Shown in pieces: positions 8,516 through 15,727 of a stretch of 64,000 nt of DNA. Under the pieces are notes generated by a model. It was not told the origin of the DNA, did not search any database, and saw only the letters and a list, made by a program, of their open reading frames with translations. This stretch comes from JBKBKC01 sp046294265. Its GTDB lineage: Bacteria > Pseudomonadota > Alphaproteobacteria > Rhodobacterales > Rhodobacteraceae. Both the position numbers and the translations under genes were made by a program. The DNA lies in NCBI GenBank assembly GCA_046294265.1, contig JBKBKC010000004.1, positions 62,001 to 126,000 of the forward strand. The letters run 5' to 3'. Positions within the stretch are counted from its first letter, which is position 1. Each line of letters opens with the position of its first letter.

Positions 8516-10111
8516 ATGCTGACCAGATTGCTTGCCTCCTCTGCGCTGGCGCTTGCCGCCGGAACCGCTCAGGCCGACTACACCCTGCACGTCCTGCACA
8601 TCAACGACCTGCACAGCCGCATCGAGCCGGTGAATGCCTTCGGCTCTACCTGTTCGGCCAAGGACGCCGAAGAAAACAAGTGCTTTGGCGGCGTGGCGCG
8701 GCTGGCCACCAAGATCGCCGAGATCCGCGACACCCTGCGCGCGCAGGGCAAGAACGTGATCGTGGTGGATGCGGGCGACCAGTTCCAGGGCAGCCTGATG
8801 TACACCACCTACAAGGGCGCCGTCGAAGCCGAGATGATGGAGCGGATCGGGTTCGACGTGATGGCCATGGGCAACCACGAATTCGACGACGGCCCTGAGG
8901 GGTTTGCGGCCTTCCTCGACAAGGTGAGCTTTCCCGTGATCTCCGGCAACATTGACGTGAGCCGGTCGAACGTGCTGGCCGGGCGGGTGCAGAACAACGC
9001 GGTGCTGGAGGTGGGCGGCGAGAGGATCGGGATCATCTCGGCCCTTGCCGTGACGACGGTGGATACCTCCAGCCCCGGCCCGCAGGTGATCTTTACCGAC
9101 GAGATCACATCGCTGAGCGATGACGTGGCCCGGCTGACCGCTGAAGGCGTGACCAAGATCATCGCGCTGAACCATGTGGGGCTTCGGCTGGACATGGAGA
9201 TAGCGGCCAAGGTGGCGGGCATCGACGCGGTGATCGGCGGCCATTCGCATACCTATCTGTCCGCCTCCGACCCCAAGCGGCAGGGACCCTACCCGACCTG
9301 GGTGGACGCAGAGGCGGGCGGGATGGTGCCGGTGGTGCAGGCGGGCGCCTATTCGATGTATCTGGGCCATCTGGAACTGACCTTCGACGACGCCGGTGCT
9401 CTGGTGTTTGCGGGCGGCGATACCATCGTGCTTGACGCGTCGGTCCCGCAGGACGACGGGATCGTCGCACGGGTGGCCGAGCTTGCGGGCCCCATCGAAG
9501 AGCTGAAGGCCCGCGTGGTGGCCGAGGCGGCGGCCGATCTGGACGGCACGCGCGAGACCTGCCGCCAGATGGAATGCGTTCTGGGCAACATCATCGCCGA
9601 TGCGATGCTGGACCGCGTGGCGGGCCAGGGCATCCAGATCGCCATCCAGAACGGCGGCGGCATCCGCGCCAGCATCGAGGCGGGGCCGGTGACGATGGGC
9701 GAGGTTCTGACGGTGCTGCCGTTCCAGAACACGCTCTCCACCTTCCAGGTGACGGGTGAAACCATCGTGAAGGCACTGGAGAACGGCGTGAGCACGGTGG
9801 AGGACGGCGGCGGGCGTTTCCCGCAGGTGGCTGGCCTGACATACGCCTTCGACCCGGCGGCCGAAAAGGGTGCCCGCGTTTCGGAGGTGATGGTGAACGA
9901 AGGCGGCACCTGGGCGCCCATCGACCTGGCGAAGGTCTATGGCGTGGTGTCCAACGATTATGTGCGCAAAGGCGGTGACGGGTATCGCATGTTCATCGAT
10001 GCGGCCAATGCCTATGACTACGGCCCGGACCTTGCCGATGTGACGGCCGAATACATGGCAAAGGTCGGTGCGGTCGCTGCGGTGCTGGACGGGCGCATCA
10101 CCCGGAAATGA
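8516..10111 (+). CDS. Secreted bifunctional metallophosphatase/5'-nucleotidase (UshA-like)
   Basis: A 531-residue periplasmic hydrolase that would dephosphorylate extracellular nucleotides. Signal peptide: residues 1-20, ending in AQA. The N-terminal calcineurin-like phosphoesterase domain has the dimetal motifs HINDLHSR, VDAGDQFQGS, MGNHEFDDG and GGHSHTYL. The C-terminal 5'-nucleotidase domain has LGNIIADAML and IQNGGGIRASI, which contributes substrate binding. It is preceded by 158 bp of intergenic DNA with a Pho-box-like repeat on the opposite strand (see findings). Exact substrate preference cannot be read from sequence. Confidence 0.88.
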   Translation: MLTRLLASSALALAAGTAQADYTLHVLHINDLHSRIEPVNAFGSTCSAKDAEENKCFGGVARLATKIAEIRDTLRAQGKNVIVVDAGDQFQGSLMYTTYKGAVEAEMMERIGFDVMAMGNHEFDDGPEGFAAFLDKVSFPVISGNIDVSRSNVLAGRVQNNAVLEVGGERIGIISALAVTTVDTSSPGPQVIFTDEITSLSDDVARLTAEGVTKIIALNHVGLRLDMEIAAKVAGIDAVIGGHSHTYLSASDPKRQGPYPTWVDAEAGGMVPVVQAGAYSMYLGHLELTFDDAGALVFAGGDTIVLDASVPQDDGIVARVAELAGPIEELKARVVAEAAADLDGTRETCRQMECVLGNIIADAMLDRVAGQGIQIAIQNGGGIRASIEAGPVTMGEVLTVLPFQNTLSTFQVTGETIVKALENGVSTVEDGGGRFPQVAGLTYAFDPAAEKGARVSEVMVNEGGTWAPIDLAKVYGVVSNDYVRKGGDGYRMFIDAANAYDYGPDLADVTAEYMAKVGAVAAVLDGRITRK

Positions 10112-10189
10112 GCTTTCGCGCGACGAAAAGCTGGCGCGCCGGGAACGGTGCGCCTTTTCACATTTCCGCGCAGCCTGTAACCATTGGGC

Positions 10190-10771
10190 ATGGAAGCGCG
10201 TAATCCTTCTGGACGCAAGCCGACCAATGACCCCTTCGAGGGCCAGCTTGCTCCGCTTTGGGCGGCGGCACGCGCCGGGGACAGCACCGCCTACAAGGCG
10301 GCGCTGGGACTGATTGCGGTTCGGCTGCGGGGGTATTACGGGCGCAGGCTTGCCGGGCAGCCGGAGGAGGCGGAGGATCTGGTGCAGGAGACCCTGCTTG
10401 CCATCCACCTGAAGCGCGACACGCATGACCCGGCCCAGCCGGTGTCGAACTGGATCCATGCCATCGCCCGCTACCGGCTGACCGACCACTGGCGGCGGCA
10501 GGGGCGGCGCGGGACGGTCGAGCTTGACGACGAGATGATGGAGGCGGTGCCGGGGTCGGGCGGGGCCGAGGCGGCGGTGGCGCGGCGTGACCTGGGCAAG
10601 ATGCTGGGCACGCTGCCCGATGCGCAACGGGAGGCGATCGAACTGGTCAAGGTGCAAGGCTTTTCAACCGAAGAGGCGGCGGCGCGGATGGGAATCACGG
10701 TGACCACGCTCAAGGTGCGGGTGCATCGCGGGTTGCAGCGGCTGATGGCGCGGGCGGGGAGCGGGGCATGA
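10190..10771 (+). CDS. ECF sigma factor (paired with NrsF anti-sigma)
   Basis: A 193-residue group IV sigma factor. Region 2 contains EEAEDLVQETLLAIHLKRDTH and the helix WIHAIARYRLTDHWRR. Region 4 has LPDAQREAIELVKVQGFSTEEAAARMGITVTTLKVRVHRG. The ATG at 10190 is preferred over a TTG six bases upstream. The gene overlaps the next one by 4 bp (ATGA), which encodes a DUF1109/NrsF membrane protein. Such pairs resemble the SigF-NrsF system of Caulobacter, where the anti-sigma factor senses an envelope or metal stress. A GTAACC-N16-CGTA sequence lies across its start codon at 10177-10202. Confidence 0.88.
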   Translation: MEARNPSGRKPTNDPFEGQLAPLWAAARAGDSTAYKAALGLIAVRLRGYYGRRLAGQPEEAEDLVQETLLAIHLKRDTHDPAQPVSNWIHAIARYRLTDHWRRQGRRGTVELDDEMMEAVPGSGGAEAAVARRDLGKMLGTLPDAQREAIELVKVQGFSTEEAAARMGITVTTLKVRVHRGLQRLMARAGSGA

Positions 10772-11403
10772 AGACCCATGACCTGATCGGGCTGCTCGCC
10801 ACCGGTGCTGGGCCGGTGGAGCCGCCGCGCGACGGACGGCTGATGCTGATCGGGCTGCCCGTGGCCTTTGTGGTGGCGGTGGTGGCCGTGACCCTGTCGA
10901 TGGGGCTGGTGCCGCCCGCGCTGTGGGGGGCGAGTTCCACCGCAACGAAGCTGGCCTATGCGGGGTTGGTGACGGGGGCGGGCATCTGGCTCTTGCGCTG
11001 CGCGGGGCGGCCGGGGATGTCGGTCGCGGGGCCGCTGATCCTGCTGGCGGCGCTCTTGGGCGTCGTGGCGGCGACGGGGATGATGGACCTGCTGATGGCG
11101 CAGCCGGAGGCACGGATGTCGCGGCTGATCGGGTATTCGTCGATCACCTGCCCCTGGGCCGTGATGGTCCTGTCGCTGCCCGCGCTGGCGGCGACGATGG
11201 CGGCGGTGCGGTTGCTGGCACCGGTGCGGCTGCGCCTGGCGGGGGCGGCGGCCGGGCTGGCGGCGGGCGGGGTGGCGGCGGGGGCCTATGCGCTGGGCTG
11301 CACCGAGGGGGCCTATGTCTTTATCGCGGTCTGGTATTCGCTGGGCCTTGCGCTGGCCACCGGCCTTGGTGCGCTGATCGGGCCGCAAGTGCTGCGCTGG
11401 TGA
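10768..11403 (+). CDS. nrsF: NrsF family (DUF1109) membrane anti-sigma factor
   Basis: A 211-residue inner-membrane protein with six predicted transmembrane segments (about residues 28-48, 58-78, 88-108, 128-148, 153-173, 183-205). The N-terminus begins MKTHDLIGLLATG, the short cytosolic part expected to hold the sigma factor. Two conserved cysteines flank periplasmic loops (RCAG near residue 73 and ITCPW near 129), plus GCTEGAY near the C-terminus. These match the NrsF/DUF1109 family. Translational coupling to the ECF gene supports a sigma/anti-sigma pair. Confidence 0.85.
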   Translation: MKTHDLIGLLATGAGPVEPPRDGRLMLIGLPVAFVVAVVAVTLSMGLVPPALWGASSTATKLAYAGLVTGAGIWLLRCAGRPGMSVAGPLILLAALLGVVAATGMMDLLMAQPEARMSRLIGYSSITCPWAVMVLSLPALAATMAAVRLLAPVRLRLAGAAAGLAAGGVAAGAYALGCTEGAYVFIAVWYSLGLALATGLGALIGPQVLRW

Positions 11404-11440
11404 CAGCCGATCACGGCTGCGTCAGGCGCGGGCATCTCGG

Positions 11441-11468
11441 GTAACGGATGGTGTTGCCGGAACGGATA
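11441..11468 (+). promoter_or_regulatory. Candidate ECF promoter upstream of the YHS gene
   Basis: GTAACG (11441-11446), a 16-nt spacer, then CGGATA (11463-11468). This resembles the GTAAC-N16-CG type of promoter used by SigF-like ECF sigma factors, and it lies 82 bp before the YHS-domain gene and just after the nrsF gene. The same GTAAC-N16-CG pattern recurs at 10177-10202. It is a pattern match only. Confidence 0.4.
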
Positions 11469-11550
11469 CCCTTGTGTCGCATCCATCATGGGCGCGGCTG
11501 GCCGCAGGGCAGATCCCGCGGCGCGCAACTTGATCCAACGGGAGCCTTCC

Positions 11551-12024
11551 ATGACAATCTCGCGCACCATCACGCGTCGCATCGCCGCCGTGACGCTGGC
11601 TTTTGCCCTGCCCGTCGCAGCCCATGCGGCAGATGAACACTATATTTCAGGAGGTGCCGCCATCGACGGCTACGATGCAGTGGCCTTTCACACCATGGGC
11701 AAGCCCACCAAGGGCCACGCCATGTTCGCCACGACCTATCAGGGCGTCACCTGGAACTTCGCAAGCGCCGAGAACCGTGACCTCTTTGCCGCCTCCCCCG
11801 CGAAATACGCGCCCGCCTATGGCGGCTGGTGCTCGGTCGGGGCGGCGAAGGGCAAGAAGATCGTCATCGACCCGAACTATTTCGCGGTGGTCGATGGGCA
11901 GCTCTATCTGAACAGCTCCAAGGGCGCGCATGAGAATGTCTTCCTGACCGACGTTCCCGGCACGATCATGAAGGGTGAGCGGAACTGGAAGGTCATCTTC
12001 GCAACGGAGCAGGACAAGCTCTGA
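11551..12024 (+). CDS. Secreted YHS-domain protein
   Basis: A 157-residue exported protein with a signal peptide (residues 1-26, ending in AHA). A YHS domain follows: a YDAVAFH segment (GYDAVAFHTMGKP), then TWNFASAENRDLFAASPAKYAPAYGGWCSVGAAKG. YHS domains are small, often metal-associated modules found in copper and heavy-metal proteins. Here the only Cys is in YGGWCS. An ECF/NrsF pair immediately upstream and a candidate ECF promoter suggest that it is a stress target of that sigma factor. The ATG at 11551 follows a GGGAG ribosome site. Confidence 0.82.
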   Translation: MTISRTITRRIAAVTLAFALPVAAHAADEHYISGGAAIDGYDAVAFHTMGKPTKGHAMFATTYQGVTWNFASAENRDLFAASPAKYAPAYGGWCSVGAAKGKKIVIDPNYFAVVDGQLYLNSSKGAHENVFLTDVPGTIMKGERNWKVIFATEQDKL

Positions 12025-12036
12025 GGCCGCGACGGT

Positions 12037-12064
12037 CCGGGGCGGCGCGTCGCCGCCGCCCCGG
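12037..12064 (+). terminator. Hairpin after the YHS gene
   Basis: Perfect 11-bp arms (CCGGGGCGGCG/CGCCGCCCCGG) around a 6-nt loop, 12 bp after the YHS stop. The following bases are C-rich rather than T-rich, so it is not a classical intrinsic terminator, but the position fits an mRNA 3' end. Confidence 0.5.
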
Positions 12065-12111
12065 CAATCCCCCCCTTGCCCCCGCGCGCAGGGGGCGGCA
12101 CCATCATCGCC

Positions 12112-12783
12112 ATGTGTGGCCGTTTCACCCTGACCCACCCGAACGAGGCGCTGGCGCGGATGTTCGACGCAATGCCCGGCAACGATCTGCCCGCACCGCC
12201 GCGCTTCAACGTCTGCCCGACACAGCCGATCCCCGTGGTCGCCAGTGAGGGCGGCACGCGGCGCCTGCGGGTGATGCGATGGGGGTTTCTACCCGGCTGG
12301 TATCAAGCCCCGAACGATGGCCCCCTCATCATCAATGCCCGGTCGGATACCATCGCGACCAAGCCCGCCTTCAGAGAGGCGGTGCGGGCGCGGCGGTGCC
12401 TGGTCCCGGCGAGCGGGTTCTATGAATGGGAGACTGCGCCGGATGGGCGGACCAAGCTTCCCTGGTATTTCACCCGTGCCGACGGGGCCCCGATGGCGCT
12501 GGCCGCAATCTGGCAGCGGTGGGAGCGGGACGGGCAGGCGTGGGACACCTGCGCCATTGTCTCGACGGACGCGGGGCCGGGTATGGCGGGCCTGCATCAC
12601 CGCGAGGCAGTGGTGGTGGAGCAGGTCGACTGGCCCCTGTGGCTGGGCGAGGCGGGGCACGGGGCGGCGGTGCTGATGCGGGCGAGTGCGCCGGGCATTC
12701 TGGCGCCGCCGTGGCGGGTGGACCCGCGGGTGAACTCTAACCGGGCCGAGGGGGCGGGCCTGATCGAGCCGTTGGCCGCGTAA
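12112..12783 (+). CDS. SOS response-associated peptidase / HMCES-YedK family abasic-site crosslinking protein
   Basis: A 223-residue protein of the SRAP family, which protects abasic sites in single-stranded DNA by forming a thiazolidine link through its N-terminal Cys2. The start MCGRFTL exposes Cys2 once Met is removed, so the ATG at 12112 is the only sensible start. Other family motifs are RFNVCPTQPIPVV, PGWY, the NARSDTIATKPAFREA block, CLVPASGFYEWE, and the active-site His segment MAGLHHREAVVV. The gene ends about 45 bp before tRNA-Gly. Confidence 0.92.
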   Translation: MCGRFTLTHPNEALARMFDAMPGNDLPAPPRFNVCPTQPIPVVASEGGTRRLRVMRWGFLPGWYQAPNDGPLIINARSDTIATKPAFREAVRARRCLVPASGFYEWETAPDGRTKLPWYFTRADGAPMALAAIWQRWERDGQAWDTCAIVSTDAGPGMAGLHHREAVVVEQVDWPLWLGEAGHGAAVLMRASAPGILAPPWRVDPRVNSNRAEGAGLIEPLAA

Positions 12784-12828
12784 GGCGGGGTTGAGCATGG
12801 GCGCGGGGGATGCTATCCCTCGTCGCGT

Positions 12829-12902
12829 GCGGGCGTTGTGTAATGGTAAGACCTTAGCCTTCCAAGCTAAAGACGCGGGTTCGATTCCCGCCGCCCGCTC
12901 CA
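12829..12902 (+). tRNA. tRNA-Gly (anticodon UCC)
   Basis: A 74-nt cloverleaf. The acceptor arm GCGGGCG pairs with CGCCCGC at 12892-12898, followed by T and an encoded CCA. The anticodon stem TTAGC/GCTAA closes a loop CTTCCAA, giving anticodon TCC. The T-arm contains GGTTCGATTCC. It would read GGA/GGG codons. The DNA immediately downstream is full of transposase and gene debris, as often seen at tRNA-linked insertion sites, but I found no direct repeat of the tRNA 3' end. Confidence 0.95.
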
Positions 12903-12966
12903 CCGTGTGCCTAGTGCGCCAATAATATCAATAGCTTGCAAAATTTTGGCCCCGTTCAGTGCACAT

Positions 12967-13365
12967 TCAGGCACAGACGGGGCACACAGTCGGATTGTTC
13001 GCCTTTGCGGTCGGATGAAAAGCGATAACAACTGGCGGGCGGGATGGCGCTGCCCCAAGGGCGCTCATCGCGGCCTCACGCCCAAAGCCGCGCCGTCTGG
13101 GTCTTGCCGGTGCCGGGGGCCAGCAATGCAACCGCGGTGTTGACGGCAAAGATTGCCTGACCCGCGAGCACGTAGCGTCCGATGGCGTCAGCGAGCGGTT
13201 CCAGCAGGGCGGTGGTTTTGCCGATCCAGTCGGCCAGCGTCGCGCGGTCCAGATCAAGCCCGTCGCGGTCGAAGATCTGGCGTTGCCGATAGAGCGGCAA
13301 GTGGTCGGCATAAGTGTTGACCAACACATGGGCCAACAGACCGGGTCCGGGACGTTCTGGCCACA
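12967..13365 (-). pseudogene. IS66-family transposase remnant (TnpC central region)
   Basis: On the minus strand, an in-frame stretch ends in the text RPGPGLLAHVLVNTYADHLP, a YRQ segment, DRATLADWIGK, an LADAIGRYVLAGQ run and APGTGKTQTARLWA. This is the central part of the IS66 transposase. A stop at 13076-13078 breaks the frame. A shifted frame continues with PPVVIAFHPTAKANNP, which resembles the next IS66 segment (PPAVWFAYSPDRKGEHP-like). Both ends of the gene are missing, so it is a decayed fragment. It abuts a LysR fragment at about 13366. Confidence 0.75.
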
Positions 13366-13620
13366 CGGGGGATGACGCGCCGGGTGCGCCTCGCATTGCC
13401 TCACCTGATGGCGCTGCTCGAAATTCTGCGCGCCACCGATCTGGTTGCCGCAGTGCCAGCGCGCGCGGCGGCTCGCTTTGGCCCCGGCATCGAGACATTC
13501 GACCTCGCGTTCCTGGGGCTGGCGCCTTGGACGCTGCACGTGTTGTGGTCACCCTTTGCCCGAAAAGACAGCGCCATGGCCTGGCTGCGCGACGGCGTTT
13601 CGCGGGTCTGTGCAGATCTT
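13366..13620 (+). pseudogene. LysR-type regulator, C-terminal fragment
   Basis: The plus-strand frame reads RVRLALPHLMALLEILRATD, then LVAAVPARAA, FDLAFLGLAPWTLHVLWSPF and DSAMAWLRDGV. This is the end of the effector-binding domain of a LysR-family regulator. The DNA-binding N-terminal half is absent because the IS66 remnant begins directly upstream. An in-frame ATG near 13372 gives an open frame running into unrelated sequence, but it cannot make a working regulator. It is evidence of past insertion and deletion at this site. Confidence 0.7.
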
Positions 13621-13966
13621 TTACCGAAGGGCGCGCCCCGTCGATGTGGCAGTGCTTGCCCGGGACAGGAGGCAGGACAGGCGCGCGCGCTGGATTGCGC
13701 TTGGGTTGGAGATCGGGCGTGGCCGACTTGGGTATCGCCGAGCGCCAAGGATTGATGCAGACTTGCTGTGGGTCACCGGAAGGCCCGGAAGAGTTCGTCA
13801 AGGGCCGATGCAGGTAGGACGACATGATCGTGGCGAGCTTGCACTTGGGCTGTCAAGTACATGTAAAAAAGCAGCCTTTCCAATGGCTCGTTCCGTTCCT
13901 GTTCGGCTTGCACGCCGGTTGGAACGTGATAATCTTCACGCATTGAACGAACGGCGTGGATTTTTT
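13621..13966. other. 346-bp stretch without a recognisable gene, upstream of the large-protein cluster
   Basis: Open frames exist on both strands but give low-complexity Arg-rich text with no domain I recognise. The first 240 bp may be further mobile-element debris. The last 100 bp become less GC-rich (around 13855-13966, with AAAAAA and TTTTTT runs) and probably hold the promoter and leader of the first cluster gene. No clear -35/-10 pair can be defended. Confidence 0.45.
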
Positions 13967-15643
13967 ATGGGCGAATATTCGCTTGAAGGGGACGACCTCA
14001 AGAAGATGCTGGCCTTCGCGCGTAAGGGCCCAGTGTCGTTTGCTTTCAATCCCGGCAAATCCGACGACGATCAGAGCTTGGCCATGCACAAGCTCAAATC
14101 CGTCGCCGTGCTCGCAAAGGCGGCCAAGGCAGAGGGGGGCGGCAGCAAAGTCGCCTCTGGCACTTGCGAGGTAAAATCGAAAGAGCTGCATCTGACCTGC
14201 GAAGATGTCGTTCCAGGCATCGCGCGCAAGCTCAAACGGTTTTTGAAAGCCAATGGCGCAAAGCTGAACGTGGTGGTGCTGGACGCCGAGGGCAACCTGC
14301 TCGAGTCAGACATCGAGGACATTGAAGATGCTGCGGGCGAGTTGTCGGACGCGGGCATCGAAGGGGGGCAGGACGAGCCGCCCGTAGCAAGCCTCACCGA
14401 GTCCGAGGGCGGGCCTTCTGCCCCTGCTGCCGATCGTGCACAATTGACCGAACGCCTGAAACGGGTGCGCGATAAGCTGTCAGCGGTTTCGCCCGAGCAG
14501 GTGCCGCCTCTGGCCGAAGCCTTCCGCAAGGTGGTCGAGATGGTCAGGGCCGAAGAGGTTGCCCGTGCGACCGCCGGGCTTGACCGCATCGAGGCGGCGC
14601 TGGACCGGTTGGGCCAGGCTGGCGCTTCCGATCCGGGCCTCGACGCGGGGGCACTTGTGGCGCGGATCCGCGCCTTGCGTGACCGGATCGCCGCGATGCC
14701 GCCCCCGCTGGGCCCCCGGTTGTCGGAGGTGCTGGCCAGTGCGATGGATCAGATGCGGGCCCAGAGACTGCCAGAGGCCGCGGCGACCCTCGACCGGATC
14801 GAGGCTGCCATGGCCAGCCTGAAAACCGAGGCTCAGGCCCCCGATCCTGCGATAGCCCGGGTGGCCGATGCCGCTGCTCAATTGCGCGAGCAGGTGGCCG
14901 CGCTGCCCGCAAGCGATGCGCAGGACGGGCTGACGGCAGAACTGGACAGGGCCGATGCCGCGCTGGCGCAGGGCGATGCCAAGGCGGGGGTGGCCGCACT
15001 GAAGCGCGTGCAGGACGGGCTGCGGCTGCAGGCAGAGATTGACCGGCTTGCCCCTCTCGTGTCGGTGGCAGCGACCCAGGGCAAGGTCGCAGACCCAAGC
15101 GCTCTGCGCACCCTCTTCGGGGTCTACAGCGAGCAGGTGCCCGCCGCGGATCACGCCAAGGCCATGGCTGGGCTTGCGCGGGTCGAGGCGATGATCGCTG
15201 CGGGTGTGCCAGGTGGCGCGTCGCAGTTCGAGGCCGAGATCGGCGCCGAGGTTCGGCCCTTCGCCACCTCGCGCGTGCTCTGGGCCAATACCCGCAGCGG
15301 CTTGCGCGGCGAGATGGCGAGGCTGCAGAACGCGATTGTCAGCACCTGCAGCGACGATGAGGATTTGGCCGAGGTGGTGGCGGCGGTGCCGCGGCTGATG
15401 GATTATCTGACGGCGCTCGACGAACGGCTGGAAACCAAGCTGGACGAGATTGTAAACGCCCCGGCCGGGCCCGGCCGTGACAAGGCCAAGGTCGAGGCCC
15501 GCCAGATCCTCGCCGACTACCAGGCCGAGCTGGAAACACCATTCTATCAGGTCGTGGACAACGGGAACGGCTTTCAGCCTGTCGCGATAGCCTCGCAAGC
15601 GCGAAGCGCGCTGGGCGACATCGCAAAGGTTCTGGCCGCCTGA
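13967..15643 (+). CDS. Cluster protein A: unknown N-terminal domain, acidic linker, helical repeats
   Basis: A 558-residue protein of no family I recognise. Residues 1-113 form a compact domain (key text FAFNPGKSDDDQSLAMHKLK, then SGTCEVKSKELHLTCED and VVVLDAEGNLLESD). An acidic linker spans 114-155. Three or four roughly 60-residue helical repeats follow (about 158-215, 227-283, 293-345), each with an L..R...L..R/E and a DRIEAA-like element. The C-terminal helical module is 410-558. The same architecture occurs in protein G at the other end of the cluster. There is no signal peptide or membrane segment. The ATG at 13967 is chosen because the conserved domain starts right after it; the open frame extends upstream into the LysR debris. 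It is followed 84 bp later by gene B. Confidence 0.75.
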   Translation: MGEYSLEGDDLKKMLAFARKGPVSFAFNPGKSDDDQSLAMHKLKSVAVLAKAAKAEGGGSKVASGTCEVKSKELHLTCEDVVPGIARKLKRFLKANGAKLNVVVLDAEGNLLESDIEDIEDAAGELSDAGIEGGQDEPPVASLTESEGGPSAPAADRAQLTERLKRVRDKLSAVSPEQVPPLAEAFRKVVEMVRAEEVARATAGLDRIEAALDRLGQAGASDPGLDAGALVARIRALRDRIAAMPPPLGPRLSEVLASAMDQMRAQRLPEAAATLDRIEAAMASLKTEAQAPDPAIARVADAAAQLREQVAALPASDAQDGLTAELDRADAALAQGDAKAGVAALKRVQDGLRLQAEIDRLAPLVSVAATQGKVADPSALRTLFGVYSEQVPAADHAKAMAGLARVEAMIAAGVPGGASQFEAEIGAEVRPFATSRVLWANTRSGLRGEMARLQNAIVSTCSDDEDLAEVVAAVPRLMDYLTALDERLETKLDEIVNAPAGPGRDKAKVEARQILADYQAELETPFYQVVDNGNGFQPVAIASQARSALGDIAKVLAA

Positions 15644-15727
15644 CATCTTCGGTTTTGCCGTGTGTATTTGCGGTATGGACATAGCCATTCGCCGGTTCTC
15701 CCGGCCCTGCAGCAAAGGATCCTTTTG

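Noticed and set aside
10112..10189. A classical terminator after the 5'-nucleotidase gene
   Set aside because: No stable hairpin with a T-run could be drawn in this stretch.
8351..10657. 768-aa minus-strand open frame opposite the 5'-nucleotidase gene
   Set aside because: His/Arg/Gly-rich composition without any motif, entirely antisense to a gene with clear catalytic motifs.
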